Positions 27,299 to 38,360 of a stretch of DNA of 64,000 bases are shown here, in pieces. This stretch comes from Sceloporus undulatus. Lineage: Eukaryota > Chordata > Lepidosauria > Squamata > Phrynosomatidae. Both the position numbers and the translations under genes were made by a program. Under the pieces are notes generated by a model, which saw only the letters and a program-made list of their open reading frames with translations, ran no database searches and was not told where the DNA came from. Location of the stretch: NCBI RefSeq assembly GCF_019175285.1, contig NC_056526.1, forward strand, positions 118,353,421-118,417,420, written 5' to 3'. Positions within the stretch are counted from its first letter, which is position 1. Each line of letters starts with the position of its first letter.

Positions 27299-28542
27299 CA
27301 ATGCTTTAAAGATGTAGATGTTTTGGAAAGTGAAATAGATTAATCTGTCCTTCATCTGGGAGTCACCGCCATTTTACTCAGGTGGGGAGTAAAATTGATC
27401 TGAGAATTACATTGGAACAATCACAGAAGTGTGAAAAGTGAAGGATAATTGCATTCTGGTTCATGTATTAGTTTGGAGAGTGAAAATTAGTTTTGCTTCT
27501 GTTCAAATGTGACAAACAAATTTACTTCTCATCCCCCCTGACTAGATATGTATAGATAGGACTGCACTATTAGCAACTAATTTGGAGACTTTATTTAGTT
27601 ATGGGAAGTACTATTTTAAGGAGAAATTTAGATACATATTTAACTTTCATTTCAGGTATTAGGTTAAAATTGACCGGATCATGCTCTGTGTTCCTTACCT
27701 GTTCCAACCGTTACAAAAACACAGGAGGCTTATAAACAGTTTTCACCAGATTAGTTTCATATATTATAAAGGGAATAGTTTCGTTAGTAAATGCTGAAAG
27801 TTTGGGACACGAAACTAACACTTTATAAAACGGGAAGAGGTTAATGGTTATAAGTCCCATTTTTAAGGCATGTAATACCACAATATGGACACTTGAGCTG
27901 CTATCCCATGTACACTTACTTGAGAGTAAGCCAAATTGAACTCAACTGGATTTATATCTGAATAGACATATACAGAATGGTGTTGCAATAGTTCAGCCCT
28001 AATACTTGCTGTAGCAAGAAAGATGGATCTGGGATGGGCTGTCCTGAATGGGAGACAACACAAGCGACTGTCAGGACAGTACTACACATTAAAAGATTTC
28101 TTGCTTACCACTGGTAAGTTACCAGGCAGATTCAATAATACAGAACTATAATATTAACAATACATAGAACTATAATGTTAGTATATATTAGAAACACAGA
28201 GCAGGATATTTTACTAATACAGTAAGTAAGTTTTAAGTAGAACTACAGAAAGTTTTCTGGCAACTTCAAGATCTAAGATGTAATAATACTTAACAAAATA
28301 TGCAGTATCTTTACTGAGTCTTGGAGTAAAATATTAACATACTAAAATAGTATAAACTTTATGCATTTTTTAAAGGAAGTATTTATTGTGTTTTCTTCTG
28401 TGACTTAGAAAACACAAATTGAGCAAGTGGTCTTACAAGTTTTATTTGTAAAATTAACACTATATAAAAATAGCACATAAGAACTGTAATTTACGACATG
28501 TTGACAACATTAACAAAATGTAGTGGTCACAGGTTTTCTTCC

Positions 28543-28548
28543 AATAAA
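28543..28548 (+). other. SHISA3: Poly(A) signal AATAAA, distal SHISA3 candidate
   Basis: A canonical hexamer followed by TGCTCCGTGATTG. It is the last candidate before a SINE fragment. Confidence 0.4.
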
Positions 28549-28560
28549 TGCTCCGTGATT

Positions 28561-30358
28561 GAAACAACATTTCATTTATTGAATACATTTATATTTTGGA
28601 GGAATAAAAACGATAGCGTGTGTGTCTTCAAATTGACTCATGGGACGCCATGAATTTCATAGGTTTTTTTAGGTAAGGACTATCAGAGGTGGTTTAGCCA
28701 TTTACTCTTCTACAAAGTTGTCTGTAAGACCTGCTGTTTTCATCATACTGTGAAACATACAAAAATTTAAAATGGTCAGCAAGTTTAAACAGCTATGTGA
28801 ACTCCTCCTTATCTCCTAATGCTAAGCATTTATCCAGAAGCAAGGTCTGCTGAATAAAGAACTACTTTTCTTCAAAATAAGAAGGCAATACTGTCTCTTC
28901 ATTTGAGGATAAGCCATTTTGTGCCTAGTGGTCCTTCTGCATCTACACTTGTGGAGACAGGCAGCATGGGTTAAAATGATCTGATTTAATCATGTTTAGA
29001 AAACTACAGCAAGGGAAATATGTGGCCATATTTCTGTAATTATTTTATTTGGATCCTAGCTACTGGAACTCACACTGAAGTTTTTATTCTATAAAACTAC
29101 ACTGAGGATAGAGGTGAAAGCTGTTTGGTATTTCCAGCATGACATTTTCGGACAAAATTGGATATGGTACCATTTCTATTGTTTGGTGTTTTTAACAAAT
29201 AGCTGGCATGGGAGCTGTGGGAGTCTTTGTGGGGGGAAGCTTAATTCCCATAGTAAATAGGTGCTGGAGACCTGTTCTGACCTGGGCAGTGGTGGGAGAT
29301 GTTGGTGGCCATGGCCTATACCACAAGATCACGGTTAAACTCAGTCGTAGCCCCTTGTCCCTGATGTTGGCTACATATTTAAATGTACGCTGAATAAATT
29401 TCTGTAGATTCAGAGAACTGCAGGAAGATTCTCTGAGTTATTCCTTCTTTTAGCTCCTGATGCCTTTCTCTAAGAGCTGTTCTTAAGGGTCAAAATGGCA
29501 TACAGGTTGGCATGGGAGTGCAGGCGTATTCATGGCCTAATTGTGGTGAAATACAGCCCCCCCCCCACATCTGCTTAAATTTTTAATGAGTTTTAAGAAT
29601 AATTGCCATCTCAATATGTTCATCTAATAAAACTTTTGTTGTTTGTTATCATCTGACTTTTTCATGAATACCGAATATTACATAACCTCGTCCCGTTTTT
29701 GCCATCCCAATGTCCTGTTTATGTCTCAGGGAAATATGATCAGGAGCCTAGTATAGATTGATGTCATGTATAAGTCAAGGACAGGTTTTCGAGCAAAAAT
29801 TATGGATTTTAATATGACCCATGCACAAGTTAAGGGTAAAACAACAGAATAAAAGAAAAATCTCAGGGCTTGAGGAAGATTGAGAGGAAAGACATCCCCC
29901 TCACCATTGCTACATTCATCCTGAAGAGGGAATCTGGGGTTTTTATGGGTGGGTGGTAGGTTAGTAATAAAAATAGAAGCTATCATTTGAGATGTCCACT
30001 TTATTTGATATTTGATGATGATGAACACCAGGCTCTGAATTCTAGCAGATTTAGGGCGGTATATAACAATTACATTCTTCTGGCAGAATGGCAGGATCCA
30101 GCAGAACTGGTAGGAGAAACAATCCCCCTTCCCATTGCAGTCTCCCGTGAACCTCGAAAAACAGGCTCTGAAAAGTTGAAAAGCCCTCCAAAACTAGTTT
30201 TGAGATGGTACAGAGGGTGTGAAGCAAAGGAAGTTTAGCTGTGACTGATAGCAGAATGCTTGATTTAGCACTTAGCCCAAAACAGTGAGTTTCTGGCATT
30301 TCCAAATAGCACATTTTATTGTCAGTTTTTATGTGCATCAACACATATTTATTTCAAG
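28561..30358. other. Intergenic; SINE fragment at 28617-28745
   Basis: GTGTCTTCAAATTGACTCATGG..GGTGGTTTAGCCATTTACTC is a weak SINE piece of another subfamily. 28.75-30.35 kb holds no gene. A weakly similar Tigger-type or LTR-like stretch near 29740-29830 (ATGTATAAGTCAAGGACAGG) was not resolved. Confidence 0.4.
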
Positions 30359-30790
30359 CATGTTGTTGACTCCCTTCAAGTTGACGTTAATCTATGGTAA
30401 CTCTATGAATGATAGACCTCCAAGTCACTCCATCCTCAACTGCCCTGCTCAGCTCTTGCAGATTGATGGCTGTGGCTTCTCTGATTGAATCTAACCATCT
30501 GGTATGTGATCTTCCTCTTCCTCTTTTTCTTTTCCCACTTTGCCAAGCATTATCAGATTTTCTAGTGAGTCCTTTCTTATATGTCCAAATTATGACAACT
30601 CGTTTAGTCATCTTTGCTTCTAGGGAGAGTTCAAACCTGATTTGCTTTAGAACCCATCCATTTGTCTTGTTAAGCCCATAGTATTTGCAAATCTCTTCTT
30701 CAGCACCACATCTCAAATGAGATTTCTTCCTATCAACATTTTAATTGTATAGCTTTCATAACCATACATAGCACGCATGCGAGAATATTA
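30359..30790 (-). mobile_element. LINE 3' end with reverse-transcriptase C-terminal tail
   Basis: The - strand encodes a 109-codon open stretch with RGRGRSHTRWLDSIREAT and INLQELSRAVEDGVTWRS, the conserved C-terminal tail of a group of vertebrate LINE endonuclease-reverse transcriptases. The 3' terminus (30359-30405 on +) reads out as GTCAACTTGAAGGGAGTCAA on -. Whether it is L2, RTE or another group I cannot decide by eye. Confidence 0.7.
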
Positions 30791-32600
30791 TTAATTTTGA
30801 CTACTCAAAATTGTCCTAAAGCTTGCATCATGTATTTTGTGCATTTTGGTTGTCCAAATAAAAGATAACGATCATTTGTGAATTCATGTCCAAATCACTG
30901 TTTTGTGGATTTTGGATGTTATTATATTTGGCCAACCCCTGCATATGTTTCCTGATACTGCATTTTAGCTGCTACAGGGGAATGCTAAAGAGGAAACCAA
31001 TGAACTGGGACTTTACTGTTTGAGGTTTCTATCTCCAAGACAATTTTTTAAAAAATGGGACTACATTTGGCATGTTTTACCAAAACAGCACCTAAAAATT
31101 TCCTACTGCAAAAGCATGGAGGTTTATTTTGAGGGATTCAATGTTCTTTGCCTAATAAAAGGGGCTGTGACCTCACAAAGGATGGAAACATTTTGGATCT
31201 CAGAAGAAGTACCTTTTTGTATTGCTAATAGAATGAACATTTAATCTCCTGGACTTTTGAATGCTTTGTTCCCAGTGTCACATGGCCAGGAAGAGGGGAC
31301 TGCCTGCGTAGATATCTCTTCACGCTGTCTCAACACTGAGCAAAATGCCAACAACACCTTGACAAATGTCGCCTGTGACTAAAAAAAAGTGTTCTGTATG
31401 GTTTTAACACCTTTGCCTGACAAGTCAGTGGAACTTCAAAAGCCTGCATCATGTATTTTGTGCATTTTGATTGGCAAAATAAAGGTATCAGTTGATTTTG
31501 GATATTATTGTACTTTGCTATATGACCAACATGGCTACAAAATTGCCCTGTTAGTCATAATATAAATGGAGTATTATGTTAGATTAAAATTGCTTAATAT
31601 GGTAATACTAGCCATTACTGAAGAGACAACATAGTGGGTTTGTTCAATCACATATTAGTTTACTAACCCAAGATATACAGTTATGTGCATGCAGTCCCTC
31701 ATTCCTTTCTCAACAAACTCATTAAACTGAGAAGTCTCTAGCCAGTTGCTTGTTTGTCTGAAGTGGTGAACCACTTTGGAGCAAACAGGACCTCAAACTA
31801 CTTCAGATTATGGTTTAAAATCCTGATTTATTCCAAAACTGGCCAACATTTGGATGAAACCTGAAGCTAGGATTTGATACCTTGTGATTTCATCACCAGT
31901 TCTGCAAAGGGACAAGCATAATGGCTGAATGCACAAACAACACTGCTTAATAAACTATTACTGTCCAAGCAAGACCATAGCCTGAAATTGGGACTCGTTG
32001 CAGCTTTAGTTGTCTACATGGGCTAAAACAAACAGGCCTGCCCGGTTTCAAAGCCTACCAGTTCAGATGATGCATGTGGCCAAAATAGGAGGAATGCAAA
32101 TGCAAGCCACGCACACGATTCGATTGCACAAGCATATGAGTGGGCAGTAGCACCACTGACCCATTGCACACTCCATGGAGTGAAATGATAACAAACACTT
32201 CAGGTTACCAACAATGGGTTTCATAATATTAACAAACAATGGGTTTAATAACATTAATAAACTGGCTGGTCCAACAGGCAGCCATGGGTGGCAGGATTAA
32301 AATGTACAGGGGGTCACCATGATTGTCCTGAACCACTGTGTCATTGGGCACACTGATTGCTATATGGACAACAGGCGATTGCACAGGGCATCCACTGGGT
32401 GAGATGACAGAGTGTCCATATGCATGCAGAAAAAAATCTTGCAGTGAGACTTATAGCTGCAAATGCTCCATTTTGGCAGGACCTTCCTCACATTGGGAGG
32501 TGGAAGGTGCAGAGTCTCCATCGGTTGTCGGCCCTTTGTGGGAGGTGGTGGTGCTGTCAGTGGGTTCTCCCAGCAAATTGGGAAAACCTGGGGATAGGAC
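30791..32600. other. Intergenic with a repeated 50-bp word
   Basis: GCATCATGTATTTTGTGCAT plus the following AAAATAAAGG-type end occurs at about 30823-30869 and again at 31444-31488. The two look like 3' ends of the same element type. A 22-bp tandem pair (AACAATGGGTTTxATAAxATTA) is at 32208-32258. No gene. Confidence 0.4.
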
Positions 32601-32809
32601 GGCTTTCCCCCTCTGTCTGACCCTGGTCATAGTGATGAGTTACGTGCAGGAGGGAGACAGTATTCTAGAGGGTAAGAGTTCATCCAGGGCTAGAGATAAT
32701 AGCCAAATGGTTATAGAGAGAACAAGGCAATTAGTGCAAGGACCCAAGAGTGGGAGGAGAAAACTTTACATACGCAGCAGAGGGGGGGGAAGCCCCATGG
32801 TCTTAGATA

Positions 32810-32948
32810 TCTCTACACTCATGCAGAGAACATGGGATATAAACAAAATGAACTTTAACTCCTAGCACGGCAAATTAAATACTGTGTAATAGGCATCACT
32901 GAAACTTGGTGGGATGAGTCCCATGCTTGGAATGCAGTAATAGCAAGA
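32810..32948 (+). mobile_element. CR1 LINE, endonuclease fragment
   Basis: The frame from about 32868 reads KYCVIGITETWWDES then HAWNAVI, the conserved block of the CR1 AP-like endonuclease. It is cut by a Tigger-like MITE that begins at 32951. The upstream sequence, back to about 32600, may also be CR1. Confidence 0.75.
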
Positions 32949-32950
32949 TA

Positions 32951-33165
32951 CAGTTGGCCATCAGTACCTGCAGACTTGCCATCCATGGATTCAAGCATCT
33001 GTGGATGGCATCCCCACGTTGTCCTCAATGATGGTGTGTGCATGCAGCTGCACCTCCATTAGGGACAACCCCAGTTGACCTGTGGCAGCACGTGCACATG
33101 GACTCACCGCCATTAAGTTCCATTGTCCTCAGTCGTGGCATGGCCACATGCATACACTGCCATGA
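32951..33165. mobile_element. Tigger-like MITE inserted in CR1
   Basis: After TA it starts CAGTTGGCCATCAGTACCTGC and continues CCATGGATTCAAGCATCTGTGG, typical Tigger end sequence. The far end is unclear and is followed by an AAATA-rich stretch. Confidence 0.55.
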
Positions 33166-33217
33166 GACAACAAATAAATAAAATAAAATATAATAATAAT
33201 AAATAATATTAATACAT

Positions 33218-33590
33218 CCAAGGGTATTAAAAGAACTGGAAGAAGTAATCCCAGAGCCACTGGCAATAAGGTTTGAGAACTCCTGGAGAACAGGAAAAGT
33301 GCCAGCAGACTGGAGGAGGACAAACGTCCCCATCTTCAAAAAGGGGGAAAAAGAGGATCCCAACAATTATCGTCCCGTTAGTCTGACATCTATACCAGGA
33401 AAGATTCTGGAGCAGATCATTAGAGTCTGTGAACATTTAGAAGGAAATTCCATAATCACAAAAAGTCAACATGGGTTTCAGAGAAACAAGTCATACCAGA
33501 CAAATCTGATCTCTTTTTTTGATAACATTACCAGCTTGGTAGATGCAAGAAATGCTGTGGATGTAGCATATATTAACTAAATTTATTACT
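33218..33590 (+). mobile_element. CR1 LINE, reverse-transcriptase fragment
   Basis: The frame encodes [36 protein letters not shown] and [20 protein letters not shown], the N-terminal RT blocks of CR1. About 1 kb of CR1 between this and the endonuclease piece at 32810 is missing. The copy ends in the RT domain. Confidence 0.85.
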
Positions 33591-33869
33591 CTCTTAGAGT
33601 GCGTTCACTTAAAAAAAAAAGCCATGTAGTGTTTTTCTTTAAAGAAAACGTTTTTGTAAAACTGTGTCTGATTTGGCAGCAACAGAATGCCACATATATT
33701 TCTAATCATAGCACAGTAACTACACAATAACAGATTAACAGATTAAAAAATAATTTCAATCTATGGGATTTTTTAATTTATATAATTTTAATTCAGCTCA
33801 AAATTCAACTAATGAGATGTATGTCTGAGAAACAGTATGTTTAAGGTGGAGACAAAATATCAAAAAGTT

Positions 33870-36800
33870 TGTTGTATTTAATGGCAAGGTTTTATTTTTT
33901 TAAACAATTAGACAAAACATTTAAAATTTGCAGTTCAGGACATGCACATTCACAAAATGCCAATGACATGTAACACTGCATCAAACTGAATATATTACTA
34001 AAATTTAATAACATTATAAAACAGTGCATTTAACATCCATTTAAAACTAAACCTGAGGAAAACTACCATAAACACTGAGTCAAAATCTCTCCATTCATGC
34101 AGCTTCACAATTTCCACAGCAGTTTCAGCAGTAATGGTTTAGTGGAGCTGGAAATCCTACTGTACTTTGAATGCAGTCTTGACTTTTATATAGTGCCTGC
34201 CTTTCATGGCAGCATGAATATCAAGTTGCAGTAGAAAAACAATATTAATGCATTATGGCTTCAATTGTTGAACAGGAAAAACACTGAAACATGATTTTAC
34301 TTTTACACATTTGTGTCACAGTTTTGCAAATACAAAATATTGAATGGATGCAAAAGTATGTGTTGAAATAACCTGAAAAATACAAGATGCCCCCATGGTG
34401 TCATTTTTCACCATAATTCTACAGACTGAGTAACCCAGTTAGGTTACTGGATTTTGCACATATTTTGTAACACTAGCAACATATATATGATTTTCTGAAA
34501 TTACACTCAATACTAATAAAATGAAGTGTTTAACTCAGTTGTTTACTCAACACTTACTTTTGCTTGTTAAATACATATATTGTGATGCATGTTTCAGCTG
34601 AAGGAAAAGGAAAAATGAGCTTTATAGAACATGCATGCATCAGTTCAGATTCATACTGTGACATATAAACTCATGCAGACAGATTGATAAAACTTACCAA
34701 AGCAACAACTGCTTTTGCATAATACATAAATCAGTAGAAAAAGAGGAGTGCTAAATACATGGTCCAATTATCTAGCAAGTAATTTAACAATAATTAAATG
34801 ATGAAAAAAGGATGTCTTCCCATGTGAGACTGTATTACATTTCTTTAAATATTTCATCTATTTTTATACAACTAGAAAGTTGTTCAACTATAAATTTGTC
34901 AAAAATTGTTTGCAAAAATAAATCTAACACTAAGAAAAACAAGTCCACTTATGGCTTCTCAAAGTATTTCCAATTATGTGATATTGTGGTTAGGTACTAC
35001 ATTCTCACAAGTAATTAAAAACAATATAGGTGTAGAAGTTCTCTCAACTGAATGGCACCATTTTCATTCAACTGTTGAAATAACTGTTAAGAATAATTTG
35101 AAATACTTTCACAATACACTTACTACATACAAACAATACAGCTTCCTTTATGGATTTACTCGAGAAATGTAAAAGTTCAGAATGTCCTAACAAGAACAGT
35201 ATAGTTAGTGACTATAAACTGAGTAAAATATTTTTATTAAAATATATGTCTACCCAATTCATGACCGCAAATATATTAAATTGCAGTATATATTTCTATG
35301 TTGTCATGTAACAACCACTTATGAAATGTAATTTGCACATAACAAATTTATGTTTAGCCTGACTTTTCGTCAAACAAATTTAGTTGACATGGGCATATTT
35401 CTTAAGGAACTCAAAGTCTTAAGTAGTATTGTAATAATCAGATTTTTAAAAAATAAAGACAGTACAAATACACTGTCACCGCTATATTTTTATAGAGAAC
35501 ATATTTCCTAATATTGGCTGCTATTAGACAAATTTATATATAGTCTGTGAAAATGTAGATGTGGAATACCTTACAAAGAAAAAAATAATAAAATATGTAA
35601 CATAATCATTCATTTTTAAAAAATCTGCTGAATAAGGAAATGTGTTAAGAGTGGCCTACTTTTCGGCAGCAAGGAGAGAGTGAAAACAAATGTCCATTAT
35701 GTGCCATTTCTGGTAACTATGGTAAATATTATGTCTTCACTGTGATCTAGCAAGGGCGATCTGTATGAGGAAACAGAATTCTCTGTGTGCTGAAATATGT
35801 TTCTGCATGCAGATTATTCTCCAAGGTTATTTCCATGCGAACAAGTGTTTCATGCTGTGGGGAAAATAGTAGGCGTACACACCAGCATCCCGTACCCAAA
35901 ATGTACATGGTGCTCATCAACTCTGACTCAGATTTGGGAACTGACTTGAGGACATCCTTTTTCCTCATTAGAGATTAGCAGTTCTGCCAGAGGTCATAAG
36001 AGGTGGCATTAAGGCTGAGAGTAGAGGCAGCATTAAGGTCAGGAGTAAAGAACAGGGTATGTGAAGAGCTCATAGCTTCTGCTGAATTAGTGACTGACTT
36101 GGCTAATTTATTCTAAAATGAAACATGCACTGCTTAAAACTGTATTATAAATATGCTAAAATACTATAATTTTTAATTGTTGATTTGGGAAATCGTTTGA
36201 TGTGAATCTGTCCTTTTGACAAAATAAATTAAGTCCACATTTTAGGAAGGGTGTGCCATGATTATTTTTGTGCTTCAGATGAAGTGATCTGTCTCTCCTT
36301 GTTGAGTCATTTGTTAGCTATGCTGAATGTATCTCTCCTGAAGGCAATTTCTGGCCACAAAATGAAAAACAGGGCTGTTTTCTTCAATTATTATTATTAT
36401 TGGGGGGAAAAGTGTTCTTGTTACTATGGAGGAGTTCTGCTCTTTCAGTATTAATAGTTGGCATTACTTTTAAAAAAAGGATCTCAGTGGAAACAGCTAC
36501 ACACAAACTTTGCTTTTATCAGAATATCTATACTTGTTTTTAGATAGGTAGGACAGTTGTACACTCAAGTCAGAAGTGTAACCTATTATATAAAATATGT
36601 TTTAAAAATAAATAAATTGAAATGGCTTTTAAAACTCATAGCAGAGTAAAAATAATTTGTAGTACACTGGGCTCTGTCTCTGATCTTTACAAACTGAAAA
36701 TATTAAAAGTAGTTAGATATTTCTGGTTGCAAGGAGAGATCTCTTACATTTTTTTGTTTAACTGATATACATGGACATTTATATTTAAGAAGAAGAAAGA

Positions 36801-38262
36801 AAAAGAACTGACTGAAATTCTCAAACATCACGGTGTACATTAATTTAAATCCAACTGAACTGTACTCACCAAATATATTTGAAATGAAGAAAAAGTGTTA
36901 CATAATACAAACTGATAATCTAGTGTAATACCAAGTTGATAACAAAAATTGCAGAAGGAATTACTTTGTGCCTCAAATACTCTCATGACTATAAATAAAC
37001 CCCACAGTTTCCAAATTCACTTCCTCCCTAATCCATTAAAGACAATCTGTGCATGGAATAATATTTTTGTGTGTGGTACATAATTCTGGTTTCAATTTTA
37101 AATCTGGAACAAGAAGTTGAACAATAGGGAAAGAAGCCCATAAGGGATGCATGCACTGTGCTCTTGCACTATGCGTGGACAGTCAAAGATATGGTTGGCT
37201 CCTTCATCTCTACCAATTTTTATACTTGTTTGGAGGGAAAGAAAACTGAATGAAGGCACCACTCTTTACTCACCACCAACCACTAATCAGTTGCATTAGA
37301 AATTACAGTGCTGATCAGACGTTTTTGGATACGGTGGCAGGGGAACATCTTTACATACAGGTTATTTCTTAGTACAAGTACTATAATTCTTAGGTCTAAG
37401 GAATAGGTATAAGGCAATCCAGTATTTCTCTGTAAGTCAGTCAAGTCCCACATACATGCCCCTTACATAGAAAATGGCTGCTGTGTTGAATTTATACATT
37501 TCTGTTAAATGAACATAAATGATAAAAGAAAAGGATAGTATAAGGCCAAAGCTGAAAGTGAGCACAAATGTGAAAAGAAATGCAACAAAAAGCAATCTGT
37601 ATCAAGTTCACATTATTGTGGAACTATTCAAGTACAGAGTTTCCAGCATGCAATCCTACTATTATACTTGACATTGCCATCACCACCCTTTAAAATTTAT
37701 CTGCAAATTATTACTAAATGAGAAATGTGGAACTTCTTTGGCAAACATCTTCGGCTAATTAGACACAATTCCGTATAAATGCCTTGTTTTGAAATCTTAA
37801 CTCCCCAGATGAATACATATCCTTTAAAAATGTTATTTAGCACTTGTTGAAACCAAAGGCTCATTACTTTAAACAATTTGCTATTTGTAAACCTTTGCAA
37901 AGGCTGTGGTTGTCAATGTATGCTATGTTGTGCAATCTGGTTCTTTGTTATGTTCCCAGTATACATATAGGAACACTTGTTCAGCTTTGCTGTAAATAGT
38001 CAGTCTTTAAAGACTAAAGCTAATTTTCAATGTCTGTTTACAAAATCCAAGTAACACTTGCTGAAAAATTTAGAGATGGTGTATTACAGTATAGTTGTAC
38101 AGTGCTTATGCCTACTCAATGTGTTAACTGAAATTTTGGGGAATAAGAGCAACAACATACATCTTCCTCTAATTTCTGTTACTGGACCTTGTTAGCAGAC
38201 CCAGAAAATGTATATTAGTTTGCCTTACTATGGCAAATATAAGAGCTCTGTGACACTGTTCT
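33870..38262 (-). other. ATP8A1: ATP8A1 3' UTR (likely extent)
   Basis: About 4.4 kb of AT-rich sequence follows the stop with no recognisable transposon, unlike every intron of the gene. It ends at an AATAAA on the - strand (TTTATT on + at 33891-33896) followed by a U/GU-rich stretch. A long 3' UTR of this size agrees with what I recall for mammalian ATP8A1 mRNA. The exact end is inferred. Confidence 0.5.
33891..33896 (-). other. ATP8A1: Poly(A) signal AATAAA, candidate end of ATP8A1
   Basis: A canonical hexamer on the - strand with a T-rich element starting about 30 bases downstream. It is the last good signal before the CR1 debris at 33.6 kb. Confidence 0.4.
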
Positions 38263-38360
38263 TCACCACTCATCGGGTCTCTGCTTTGTGGTATCATAGG
38301 CCCTTATCACTTCAGACTGCGAAACAATGCCATTTTCATCTTGTGAAAAAGCATAACCAT
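38263..38360 (-). CDS. ATP8A1: ATP8A1 last coding exon with GYAFS autoinhibitory motif
   Basis: This 98-bp coding part completes His and encodes [18 protein letters not shown] and then the terminal [13 protein letters not shown], with TGA at 38265-38263. GYAFS is the conserved P4-ATPase tail motif that docks on the nucleotide-binding side and inhibits the pump. The acceptor is CTTTCCAG. Confidence 0.97.

Larger units (their letters stand above)
26597..28560 (+). other. SHISA3: SHISA3 3' UTR (likely extent) with two poly(A) signals
   Basis: After the stop there is AT-rich DNA free of recognisable repeats. AATAAA hexamers lie at 27293-27298 and 28543-28548. The first would give a ~0.7-kb 3' UTR and the second ~2 kb. 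I cannot tell which is used. A SINE fragment begins at about 28617, so the transcript probably ends before it. Confidence 0.5.

Noticed and set aside
30387-30716. 109-codon frame as a host gene
   Set aside because: RWLDSIREAT..LQELSRAVED is a LINE reverse-transcriptase tail.
32338-32865. 175-codon open frame as a new gene
   Set aside because: No recognisable domain or splice context. Its right end overlaps CR1 endonuclease sequence in another frame.
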